Below are positions 46,409 through 57,499 of a stretch of DNA of 64,000 nt, piece after piece. The notes beneath the pieces are model-generated. The model ran no database searches, was not told the DNA's origin, and saw only the letters and a list, made by a program, of their open reading frames with translations. Every line of letters starts with the position of its first letter. Within the stretch, counting starts at the first letter, position 1. Both the position numbers and the translations under genes were made by a program. This DNA comes from Malachius bipustulatus (lineage: Eukaryota > Arthropoda > Insecta > Coleoptera > Melyridae), in contig OU342632.1 of the NCBI GenBank assembly GCA_910589415.1, positions 19,533,507 to 19,597,506 of the forward strand, written 5' to 3'.

Positions 46409-46610
46409 TACTTTTTTTCGTTTTTTTTTTCATAATAATGTAGTTACGTTACTTATTTTAGTTTTGTCAAGTTTTTACTAAACAGATGGCATGCCTGATA
46501 TACGCGACATGAAAATCTAGAAGCAGAAATGGCAATTGACTAATTTTTTTGTTTGATTTGTCGCTTTCAAAAGTGTCGTTATTATACCAGGATGCGACAA
46601 AAAATAATCG

Positions 46611-46730
46611 GGCAACGGTCATACTACGTTGAATATACCGGTTCTCGTCCGATCACCGAAGTCAAGCAACGTCGGGCGTGGTCAGTACTTGGATGGGTGA
46701 CCGCCTGGGAACACCACGTGCTGTTGCCTC
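46611..46730 (+). rRNA. 5S rRNA copy 44
   Basis: Majority sequence. Confidence 0.95.
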
Positions 46731-46934
46731 TACTTTTTTTCGTTTTTTTTTTTTCATAATAATGTAGTTACGTTACTTATTTTAGTTTTGTTAAGTTTTT
46801 ACTAAACAGATGGCATGCCTGATATACGCGACATGAAAATCTAGAAGCAGAAATGGCAATTGACTAATTTTTTTGTTTGATTTGTCGCTTTCAAAAGTGT
46901 CGTTATTATACCAGGATGCGACAAAAAATAATCG

Positions 46935-47054
46935 GGCAACGGTCATACTACGTTGAATATACCGGTTCTCGTCCGATCACCGAAGTCAAGCAACGTCGGG
47001 CGTGGTCAGTACTTGGATGGGTGACCGCCTGGGAACACCACGTGCTGTTGCCTC
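46935..47054 (+). rRNA. 5S rRNA copy 45
   Basis: Majority sequence. Confidence 0.95.
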
Positions 47055-47258
47055 TACTTTTTTTCGTTTTTTTTTTTTCATAATAATGTAGTTACGTTAC
47101 TTATTTTAGTTTTGTTAAGTTTTTACTAATCAGATGGCATGCCTGATATACGCGACATGAAAATCTAGAAGCAGAAATGGCAATTGACTAATTTTTTTGT
47201 TTGATTTGTCGCTTTCAAAAGTGTCGTTATTATACCAGGATGCGACAAAAAATTATCG

Positions 47259-47378
47259 GGCAACGGTCATACTACGTTGAATATACCGGTTCTCGTCCGA
47301 TCACCGAAGTCAAGCAACGTCGGGCGTGGTCAGTACTTGGATGGGTGACCGCCTGGGAACACCACGTGCTGTTGCCTC
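47259..47378 (+). rRNA. 5S rRNA copy 46
   Basis: Majority gene; a C interrupts the end of the second T-run (TTTCTTC). Confidence 0.95.
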
Positions 47379-47581
47379 TACTTTTTTTCGTTTTTTTTCT
47401 TCATAATAATGTAGTTACGTTACTTATTTTAGTTTTGTCAAGTTTTTACTAAACAGATGGCATGCCTGATATACGCGACATGAAAATCTAGAAGCAGAAA
47501 TGGCAATTGACTAATTTTTTTGTTTGATTTGTCGCTTTCAAAAGTGTCGTTATTATACCAGGATGCGACAAAAAATAATCG

Positions 47582-47701
47582 GGCAACGGTCATACTACGT
47601 TGAATATACCGGTTCTCGTCCGATCACCGAAGTCAAGCAACGTCGGGCGTGGTCAGTACTTGGATGGGTGACCGCCTGGGAACACCACGTGCTGTTGCCT
47701 C
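47582..47701 (+). rRNA. 5S rRNA copy 47
   Basis: Majority sequence. Confidence 0.95.
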
Positions 47702-47905
47702 TACTTTTTTTCGTTTTTTTTTTTTCATAATAATGTAGTTACGTTACTTATTTTAGTTTTGTTAAGTTTTTACTAAACAGATGGCATGCCTGATATACGC
47801 GACATGAAAATCTAGAAGCAGAAATGGCAATTGACTAATTTTTTTGTTTGATTTGTCGCTTTCAAAAGTGTCGTTATTATACCAGGATGCGACAAAAAAT
47901 TATCG

Positions 47906-48025
47906 GGCAACGGTCATACTACGTTGAATATACCGGTTCTCGTCCGATCACCGAAGTCAAGCAACGTCGGGCGTGGTCAGTACTTGGATGGGTGACCGCC
48001 TGGGAACACCACGTGCTGTTGCCTC
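47906..48025 (+). rRNA. 5S rRNA copy 48
   Basis: Majority gene. Its downstream spacer begins to diverge. Confidence 0.95.
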
Positions 48026-48227
48026 TACTTTTTTTCGTTTTTTTTTTCATAATAATGTAGTTACGTTACTTATTTTAGTTTTGTTAAGTTTTTACTAAAC
48101 AGATGGCATGCCTGATATACGCGACATGAAAATCTAGAAGCAGAAATGGCAATTGTCTAATTTTTTGTTTGATTTGTCGCTTTGAAAGAGTGTCGTTATT
48201 ATACCAAGATGCGACAAAAAATTATCG

Positions 48228-48347
48228 GGCAACGGTCATACTACGTTGAATATACCGGTTCTCGTCCGATCACCGAAGTCAAGCAACGTCGGGCGTGGTC
48301 AGTACTTGGATGGGTGACCGCTTGGGAACACCATGTGCTGTTGCCTT
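48228..48347 (+). rRNA. 5S rRNA copy 49, last full-length gene
   Basis: Three changes near the 3' end (CCGCTTGGG, CCATGTG, GCCTTT). The spacers on both sides are diverged, and the second T-run is lost downstream. May be degenerating. Confidence 0.85.
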
Positions 48348-48565
48348 TACTTTTTTTGCATAATATTGTAGTTACGCTACTTTTTTTTGTTTTGTCATGA
48401 TTTTCACTAAACAGATGTCATGTCTGACGTACATGACGTGCAAATATAGAAGCAGAAAAAAACATTGGAATTAACAAATTTTTTGTTTGATCTATCATCA
48501 CTTTCAGAAAGTGTTATTCGGTTACAATAACACCAGGATTAAATATAAAAAAATCAGAAATATCA

Positions 48566-48590
48566 GGCAACGGTCATACTACGTTGAATA
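48566..48590 (+). pseudogene. 5S rRNA fragment at the right edge (nt 1-25)
   Basis: Only GGCAAC to TTGAATA remains, after a strongly diverged spacer. Unrelated DNA follows from 48591. Confidence 0.85.
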
Positions 48591-48600
48591 GGATATAGTG

Positions 48601-49619
48601 GGTGTTTCAAAACATGTTCCCTTTCGAAAGAAAATTATAGGTAATAAGAATTATAGGTAAATGCTGAGTAATTTATTTAATTGTTTACAAATTTTTACAT
48701 TCATAATCCTTACAGTTAATTAGATCTATTAAAAATGCCACTGATCTCCTGAAGTTTGAAGTCTTTAATCTGTTGTTATTTGTTGAAAAACTATATCCTC
48801 TCTATTTCATTGCCTGAACTAATAGTGACTGAGGATTGTAAGAATAATATTATTTTTTATCATTTTTTCGTTTTTTTTTTTTGGATAGGTATTTCGTGTC
48901 CGTGGAAGGAGGTAGGTATATGATTATAATCTTGAATCTGAAACAATAATAAAAATGTAACAAGTATCTAATATAACTTAGGGTATTATTGCTCAGCCAA
49001 CTGGTCGAAGGAAAGGTCCAATAATAAAACAAGAGGTCCTAAATGGCTTAGCTTTGAAAATACAGGGTATTGAATTTAAGAAATAAGTATTTTACGATAC
49101 CCCCCGTATTTTAAACCCATTTTAAGCCTTGTACGACCTTTTGTTTATTAGACCTTTTTTATAAAAAAATATCTGAGGAGAATAATATCCTAAAGCGTAA
49201 AAAAGTAAAAATTTTATCTGTCCTATTTCAACGAAATAGGACTAGGTAGGCTTATCTTGAGACACAACAATAATTCTAAGTAAAATGAGCCTCTAAAATG
49301 TCTCTAGAGATAGCATCTAAAAAATAAAACAAAATGCATTTTCTCAGTCGTTAAAGAAAAAAATTCATAAATGTGATTTTTTCCGCATTTCCGACTGTAA
49401 CTTTCTAAAGGGGAGACTTGAAATTTAAATGTTTTAGCAATTTTATTTAGCTCTATTTAGGTTTATTTAGTTTCATTTAGTAAAAAAAGTAAATTAAGGT
49501 CAAGACAACAACTAAAGAACGTGCTTATACTATATTATGTTGGAACGCTCATCTCTTCAACATTAATAATAATAATAATAATAACAAAAGGTTTTTTATT
49601 CTTTAGGATATTACAAAAC
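48601..49619. other. AT-rich DNA right of the array, no gene seen
   Basis: No supportable exon. It holds an AAT trinucleotide run at 49562-49583. Confidence 0.5.
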
Positions 49620-50195
49620 TATACAGAATGATACAAATTTGAATGCAAAGATTTTAAGAGTGCATTTATCACCCAAAAATAAGCATTTTTTTTCATATAC
49701 CTAATTGTAAAGTTGCTTCGTTTTCTAGATAATCTGAAAACTTTTTTAATTGCCAAAAAAGCAGTGGCGCATGCAGCTACCATCATTTTACCTATAAAGT
49801 ATCAAGTAGGTAGCCCTCTGAGACGCCACTGGAATTAATAAATTTATGTTATTCCCGTCAAAGGCCCTTATGCGACAAATAAGCCTACCAAATTTTATTT
49901 AAATCGGCTGAAAAATTTTTGAGTAATTGATGAAAAACCGTTTTTTTTTTTTAACTTTTACACCCTTTATCTAGAAAACGAAGCAAGTTAGAACCTACGA
50001 TTATATGGGAAAAATTTCTTATTTTTGGCTGATAAATGCGCCCTTATCTTTTCTGTGTTCTGATCATATGTCTGTGTAAACTAATAGCTCGCGCACCACA
50101 GACATATGCGAGAGGTAGCCTACGCCCGATATGCGGGTATGGCACTTGAAGAAGAAATGCGCCCTTAAAATCTTTGCATTCAATTTTGAATCACA
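49620..50195. mobile_element. Foldback element interrupted by a 108-bp insert
   Basis: The left arm (about 49635-49740, with GAATGCAAAGATTTTAAGAG and CGTTTTCTAGAT) is complemented by 49968-50046 and 50168-50190. The two halves of the right arm are separated by the insert at 50047-50154. Confidence 0.65.
50047..50154 (+). mobile_element. 108-bp retroposed fragment with 13-bp target duplication
   Basis: Flanked by exact AAATGCGCCCTTA copies at 50034-50046 and 50155-50167. The uninterrupted left arm of the host foldback shows the matching empty site. The insert is GC-richer than its surroundings and ends TTGAAGAAG, as expected for a 5'-truncated LINE or SINE with a GAA-type tail. Confidence 0.75.
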
Positions 50196-50379
50196 TAGTA
50201 TGAACAGCACTAAATTAATACAAAAATACACAATTAAATAAAAAAAACAGACTAAACATATTAGTTAAAGAATGTAGAAAAATAAATATTTAAGTAAGCC
50301 ATTGCAAACCGTTGCGGGAATATATGTTCGTATTAATTTAATTAAATCCGAAATATTATCATGTCATTAAGGAACAGGC

Positions 50380-52330
50380 TGCATATTTATTTATTTTTAA
50401 AAAATCGCGATTTTTCGATTTTCAAAACGCCCTGCATATTTTTTTTCAAAACGTAGCTGCATATTTCAAGATCGATGTGCGAAATTAAGAATTCTTTTAG
50501 AATTGATGGTAGACTTTAAATTTTTGTTGAAAAAATTTTCTAGTTTCACGCGATTTCTAAAGGGCGTCCCTTGTTCAAAATTCAAAAAACCCAGTTCTGG
50601 TCACACCATTTCTAGTCGTAGTTTTCAATCTAGGGAAATAAAATTTTTGTACGAGTAAGGGATGCATAAAGAGAGTGCTCTGGTATTGAACTTGAGAAAA
50701 ATCGGTTGAGTCGTTTCAAAATGGCGGCCATTTGAATTTTCGTTCAAATTGTTATTTTTTGAACCCATATTTATACAAAAAAAACGAAAAGTTTGGAATT
50801 AAATTAACAAGAAGGGAAGAATATTTTCCGGACTTCAGGTATACGTCAGAGAATAAAATGTTTCATTTTTTGAATTAATAAGCCAGTGCGTGCGGGTATA
50901 GGATAAGGGTAAAAATTGCTAAATTCCTATTACCTATAACCGCATTTATGAGCGCGTTTTTAAAGGAATTGAACTGAAATTTCGAGTATAGACAACTATA
51001 CTATAATAACCGTTTACCTTGAAAAATTTCAGGAAGATAATAAATAAAATAGCGGAGTTGTTAAATTTTTTTTATATTAGGTATACATACTTTCATTTTT
51101 CCAAAACTTCACATTTTCGATGTTATAGAGACACTCCTAAGGTAGCTTTATATATCTTTCAAGCTTTAACAATAAAATTTCAAACCCTTGTAGAACCATA
51201 AAACTTTCAAACAAAACGCTGTTTGTACAGAGGGTGCATGGCTTCGATTTTTCTTTCACATTTGATCTTCTGTAAAAACTATTTCGGGAGCTATGGAGAA
51301 ACGTGGATTTTTGACAAAAAAAACTTTCAAATAACGCTGTTTTGTATAGAGGGTGGCTTCGATTTTTTTTTAACGGTGTTTAAACTTTTGTAAAAACTGT
51401 TTTTGGAGCTATGGAGGAATGTGGATTTTTGACAAGAAAAACTTTCAAACAACGCTGTTTGACTAGAGGGTGGATTCGATTTTTTTTCACATTTGAACTT
51501 CTGTAAAAACTATTTCTGGATGCCTTTATGTAGAACGAAACATGAATTTAACGACTCAATTTCTATAAAATGGCGACAATATTCATTCATAATTGCATGG
51601 TCAAGACAAGAAATATACATAATTTTTGTGGAAGTAAGACATCCATGAGGAGTAGTCTGGTATTACATATGAGCAAAATCGGATGAATCGTTTCAAAATG
51701 GCGGTCATTTGAATTTTCGAAAAAATTGCTATTTTTTGAAACCTTGTACAAGCAACTATGAAATTAAATCAACAGGATCGGAAGAACCTTTTTCGCACTT
51801 TACGCTAATGTAAAAAAAGTTATTTTTTTTATTAAGTATAGAGCCAGTGGCGCGCGTGTTTAAGAATATACCCGTATAAGAGTATACCCTATACCCGTTT
51901 ATGAGCACATTTTTAAGGGAATTGAACTAAAATTTTTATAGTAGGCAACTACACGAATATCCTTTACCCCTAAAAAATTTAAAGAAGCAAATAATAAAAA
52001 TGGAGGAGATACTCGAATTTTTTATAGGAATTTTATTTCTCTAATAAGATTTCCAATTTTCGATTTTCAAAACTTCCCTGTCTTTTTTTCGAATTTCAAG
52101 GTACTGTAAAATACTTGCATTTTTAAAATTAGATCCCCTAGTGGCGTGCATAGGAGAAGGGGCAAAATTGCTAGATTTCCATATCCATTTTTTATATAGC
52201 ATACGTTTTGAAAGAAATTGAATTGAAATTTCCACACTAAATAACTCCGCTAATACACGTAGGTAGGTACGTGAAAAATTTCAGGTATCCATTCTCCAAA
52301 ATGGTGAAAATATTCAAAATTGAATCAACG
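50380..52330 (-). repeat. Diverged repeat family, minus orientation
   Basis: Several degenerate copies sharing landmarks such as TTTCAAAATGGCGG, an AGCCAGTG[G]CG core (50878, 51838, 52137) and TTGAACT[G/A]AAATTT. The same landmarks occur reversed at 57500-59600. An internal 120-bp motif (AAACTTTCAAA...CTATGGAG) repeats three times at 51200-51500. No coding frame survives. Confidence 0.65.
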
Positions 52331-54106
52331 AATAAACTATTTATGCCCATATGAAGTTTTTTTTGCATTATGTACAGTTGAATTATATGATGAGGACATT
52401 ATTTATTCTTCTATAGTGGAAACATTTACTCCCAATTGATGTTCTATATGGTATAAGGTACCTACACCTAGTTAGATTGGGATAGAAAGTGAATTATTCG
52501 ACCATTAAGCAAACTAGGTGGTAATTAAGGAAAGATATTCGGGGAGCGGAGCAGAAGCAATTCGGTATCCGAATCCTCGCTACCACTGATTGTCGATACC
52601 AATCCTGTCGTGCTCGATTGGTTAAAAATGAAGTTCTAAATGGCCGAAGGGTAGATTTCACCGGCAGTCTTAGGGTGGCAAGGAGAGACCGGAGAAGACC
52701 CTCCGTGCCCTCGGAGTTCTGCCGGAGTCAGCTAACAACTCCCAACTTGGCAACTATCTTTAATTATAAGAGCTCCCTTCAGAATGTTATGAATATTGAG
52801 ACGGCCACAAGCTATAATTAACATAAGATCTGAATTCCATGCCGATGTTCAAACTTCTCCATCTAAATTACAAACTATTACATACTTCCTAAGTTATATT
52901 GATTAATATCTGACCCTTTGTGTTTCTAAATGAAAGTTCCTAGAACTTATCATCGCCTCTATAGAATAACACCATCATGCAATAACAAACTAAGTGCCAA
53001 TGATTATAATAAACAGTTATATTATAATAATTAAAACGTCGCTGCAACATGATTTTTTTTGTCATCCCCATAACGTTATTATTACGACTTTAGAAATGAC
53101 GAACGATGACGGTATAGGATGACGTGATGACGTGAAGTCCAAACCTTTACAAGACTAAGTTCGATGAGAAATTGCATCCGATGAGAAAAAGCGTTAATGC
53201 GAGTGAGCGAATTTCTTCTGATCTTTTTTTTTTTATTTTATGTTTATGTGGGAAGAGTTGTAGTGGGAAATCGTCTCTCTGATGTGATTGAAGATTTTAA
53301 CCGGAAAGTGAATCATTGCAAGACATTTTTAATAAATGATAAAAAAAAAGATTTTATTACATTGTAACATGTAGTCGATTTCTATCAGCTTTCCAGGTAC
53401 AGAAACGAGACCACCATCACAGGTATACAATTTCCAGCTTAATTCACCGTCCGGCAATCATCTTGCAGAATGCCCGTCCGAGATTCAAGTTTGTAAACAA
53501 GGATTTGAAGTTGGGAGTAAGAACTGTAACCAGAAGACGGAGCTTTGCTTGCTTTATGTAGAAATTAGTAACTAAATGCTGAGCTTAGTCAGCTTATAAA
53601 GTTGGTAGTTGCAAGTCAGTGAGACTATAATGTATAGAGAGTTTGAGCTCTGAGTTAGTATGAGTATCTCCCACTAAGGAGAGAGGAACGAAGAGGTTTA
53701 TCATGCCTTTGCTTCAACTTTATGCAGGTGTCGCAGAGGCAATATAGCAGGTCAGGCGGGAATTTACCTATTATTAGATAAATTATAATGACCATGTTCT
53801 GTCTGACTGAATGTTACACTAGGCTGAAAAATAGTAAGTCGCGTCCAAAAATTTTGCCTGAGTTTGATGGGGCATAACTTTCAATATCCCAAGAGATTTC
53901 AATATCTCCCATTTTTCTGATTTTTTGCATCTAAACTCAAAAAAACTGACCAAAATTTTCTACAGGGTGATATGTGAAGGGGTGCAAAATCACTTCGGTT
54001 TTTTGTGCCACTTCTGTTGTCCAAATAAATTTTTCTTATAAGTTTTGGTGAGCAAATTTTGAAGCTTGATTGACGGTTTTAGAATTTTCGATTTAACGCC
54101 GTATTT
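52331..54106. other. Unassigned 1.8 kb, mixed composition
   Basis: 52550-52830 and 53370-53760 are GC-richer than their surroundings, which suggests relics of genes or retroelements. I found no domain, splice structure or tRNA in them. Confidence 0.4.
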
Positions 54107-54376
54107 ATACAGGTGATCTTAAAAAATCAATATTTTTCTCTTGAAGTGCACCACTTTTTCCCTCGTCAAACGATTTTGGAAATTTAAGTCTCCTATTGAA
54201 GCTAAAACTTCAGGAAAGAAATTAAGGCGACGAAAATTGACTCAGGATTTTTGGATTTTCTTGCCTGAAGCTTTGGCTTCAATATGAGGCTTAAATTTCC
54301 AAAATCGGTTGACGAGGAAAAAAGTTATGCACTTCAAGAGCAAACGGTTTATTTTTTTGAGATCACCCTTGTAGTG
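54107..54376. mobile_element. 270-bp foldback element
   Basis: Arms beginning ACAGGTGATCTTAAAAAA and ending TTTTTTGAGATCACCCTTGT are mirrored inward through TTGAAGTGCA and GATTTTGGAAATTTAAG to a short loop near 54225-54250. Confidence 0.75.
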
Positions 54377-55944
54377 TAACCTACCTTTAAATAAAGATCC
54401 CGAGTCTTGCGCTTCTGTCTGTAATGTAGCTCCTGGACTAAAATGCCCCAAATCGAAGGTCTGCCTAACTAAAAGTTAAAAAGAAAAATCTTTTTGACGT
54501 TTGACAGTCGTGAACCTTGTTGAATTCCCGCTTTGAAATCTAACTTTAAATTTAAGGTTATTCCGCTTCTAATCTTTTAAATATTTCAAACAAAATGGCC
54601 GAGCTACCCGTGTCATGCCCGACCTGGAACTCCCGAGAAAAGAGCACGACGCAGAAAAACTCGTTCTCAGTTCCAAAGATGATAAGAATCAACTAAAAAG
54701 CGTAGATCAATCATCTCGGAAACTGTCACCAAATCTAATGAAATCTTTCCCACAGAGACAATCCCCACCCTCTTCCTAAAAGTTCGCGCGAATCATTTTA
54801 AACTGAAGATAACTGTCAAAATGGATCTTGTTAGTTTAGCCTTTTTGCACGGAAGGTAACGAGGTCCGATTAAAAAGCTATCCGCCTATGAGTTGGGGTG
54901 GCTCCTGTCCGAGGTCCGATTAGGATGTTACCCATTGGATATTTAACTGGCCTCCCTGGCAAGGACGAAAAGGTTTCTTAGATTCACATACGGCACTTTT
55001 ATTCATTACTTCAATAGATCGGCAAATAGTTATCAATAAAAATAGGTTTAAAAAAAAGTGTATAGGACCTGAATTTGATCGTGGCTCAAATTGAATATAA
55101 AACAAGTGCCATCAAAAAAGAGACATCCATTTAGATTTTCGAAGAATTAAATGCCCTGATGGCCTCATTAACAGATGATTTGTTATAAATAGGTAAGCAC
55201 TTAATTATTCTGTAGAACTTTTCACGACTCGCAATAACGAGGAGACCTAACAGGGCTCCTAGCCCTAGTAGTAGAAGGCGTTCCTGAAATGTACAGCTCA
55301 GCAATCCATGTGATTATGACTGGAGTTAATTCCAAGTTGAAATCTCTTGCAAACCGATTCAAACAGTCATGTCGAGAACTGCCATGAATAAATTACCGGC
55401 GCAACGGGAGAAACGAGCAAGCGGCCCCCGGAGTCTTGTGGATTAGCGCGGCCCTTCTACTTCCCTGAGGAACACTTCGGGACTCTGTCTTATCCAATTC
55501 CGGCGTTCATTCCCCCACTTGGAATGCCAAGAAATGCTACGAGGATTTGGGTTATTTAGCCGATCTCATAAAAAATTATTACAAAATAAAAAACATTAAT
55601 GAAAGAGGTAAGTAGGATACCGGGTGATTAATTTTAATTTTTTTTATCATTGAGAAGGGCATTATTTCCGGAAAAAGTTCTTTTTCTTTAATGTTTGTGG
55701 TCTTTAGCTTTTACCAGCTATTTGGCCAGCACCTTATTCTTTTTTTTTGTTATGAAGCTATCAGGGTACTCATAGAAGAGTCTCTGAGATGACCCATCCC
55801 CCGATTAGACGGTAACACAAATGTACAAATTGCATACACAAAGGATAAGACTTTTCACGCTTGAGGCCAACCGAACGGAAAAAAAGAGACACAAGTTATT
55901 CAGTTTCAAGGGGGACATCGTTTGAAGCCAAAAACTACCTCTCA
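54377..55944. other. Unassigned 1.6 kb, no gene seen
   Basis: Short duplicated phrase GAGGTCCGATTA at 54861 and 54912. GC-richer island at 55240-55540. No reading frame with recognisable content. Confidence 0.4.
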
Positions 55945-56552
55945 CCCTTAACCCCCTGTCTATAGGGATGGGGGTGGCTATCATTTCTTAAACAGGAACC
56001 CCCATTTTTTATTGAGGATTATGATTTTTCATGAAACAATAAGAAACTTTTGTCTGAAGCAATACGTTTATTTACTTTTTATTTATTTTTATTTATTTTT
56101 TTATTTTATTTATTTATATTTATTTATTTATTTTTTATTATTTATTTTATTGTACTCTTCCCAGTAAAATGTAATCCAAAAACCGATTTTTCACATCCAT
56201 TTATTATCTTGTGACCTACACAACGCCCCCCCAGGGGAAAATTGCAAGAGGCAAAAGTTGTTTGGTTTGAAAAGGGCCATCAATTGAACATACAACTACC
56301 CCCACCCCCAATATTTGAGGGTGACTTTGAAATTTGCATCGGTGGGGGGAGGGTGGCAAAACAACTTTTGTTTTTTGCAATTTTCCCCTGAAGGCCGTTG
56401 TTCAGTCCTAAGAAAGTAAAGGGGCATATAAAAAAATCGGTTTTTGCATGACATTTTAGAGGATGAGGGTTGCATGAAAAATGATAATCCGCAATATAAA
56501 ATGGGGGTTCATATTTAAGAAGTCGAATTCACCCCAACCTATTATAGGGTTA
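55945..56552. mobile_element. About 600-bp foldback element with internal simple repeat
   Basis: Outer arms (AACCCCCATTTT...GATTATGATTTTTCATG and its complement near 56460-56550) and inner arms (CAGGGGAAAATTGCAA at 56233 against TTGCAATTTTCCCCTG at 56377) pair in nested order. A TTTA/TATTT-rich microsatellite lies at 56068-56152. Confidence 0.65.
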
Positions 56553-57499
56553 GGTTTGAATCCCAGTCTCGTCACGGATTTTTTGAATAATCATCTCCTC
56601 ATGTAATTGAAAATTTTAATAGTAATGTCATTTTGACATCTGAGCCAGCTTTAAGTCAAAAAGTATAGTAGCGGACTATACTAGCAAGTAAAGTGATAAA
56701 GAGCGACACTATGTGGCACTGCTTAGAGATTCCCAATTATTACTCTCCAGATAATGAAGTAAGGAACTGGCGTTCTCTTAGTAGCCTCTTCAGGAAGTAC
56801 CCGCGCTACCCAACTTAGTTATATTTATCATCATCGCCGGCTATTAGTGTTATCGTCAAGTCCGTGGAAGCTTGAAGTTGCCGTGATAATTTCAATATAC
56901 AATAAAAGCGACTTAAGATACCATCTGGGCGTATCTTTGTCCTTACAAGTGTTCAACAGTGTTCATAGAGATACTAGGTAGTTAGTTTTACGAGGATGTT
57001 TTAGAACTTTGGTCCTAACTGATAGGAACGGACTTACCAGTAATTCCCCCATACGGCTATTTTCAAACTCTCGATATAAACTTATACGTACACTATAAAT
57101 ATAATAAGAAATAAAAAAAAAAACCCTAATCATTTAGAACCGCTATAATAAGACACTTAAGCAAAAAAAAAATTAAATTGCATTATTATTAATTAACTTA
57201 TTGTCAATTTGATCAAAACATAGATACACGAGATCATATTAATATAGAGAGTGTCCGGAAATTACTCGTACAAAAATCGAGGAGGATTCTAGAAAATAAA
57301 TTGATGTCACAAGTTCTTATAATTTTTTTTCTAAAACTCAAAAATTACTCTTGATTTTTTTTTCAATAAAAATAACAAATTTTGCCAAGTGAGTATAAAA
57401 CATTTATTAATTGAGTAGCTCGTCTAACGATTTCGGGTTTTAGCACATGACGGTTGTCAGTTTCATTTTAGACCACATTTAGACCACATTTTTCACCAC
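56553..57499. other. Unassigned 0.95 kb, no gene seen
   Basis: No exon or element recognised. A GC-richer patch occupies 56660-56930. Confidence 0.4.

Larger units (their letters stand above)
27938..48600 (+). repeat. Tandem 5S rDNA array, 322-325 bp unit
   Basis: Each unit holds a 120-nt 5S gene and a spacer of about 203 bp. The spacer has a TATA-like TTATTATACC at about -32 to -23 and two T-runs directly after the gene (TTTTTTTC then 9-14 T) that serve as Pol III terminators. Units are nearly identical except at the edges and next to the LINE. Counted: 48 full-length genes, one split gene, one 25-nt fragment. All are on the plus strand. In each gene the 5' GGCAAC pairs with 3' GTTGCC. The TFIIIA-type internal control region covers about nt 50-97. 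Confidence 0.97.

Noticed and set aside
27977..48400. About 45 near-identical small reading frames of 68-83 codons
   Set aside because: They are accidental open frames running through the 5S rRNA gene and its T-run terminators. Identity is explained by the rDNA repeat, and substitutions do not respect codons.
56545..56580. GGTTTGAATCC resembling a tRNA T-arm/B box
   Set aside because: No matching acceptor, D or anticodon arm could be folded around it. It lies at the end of a foldback element.
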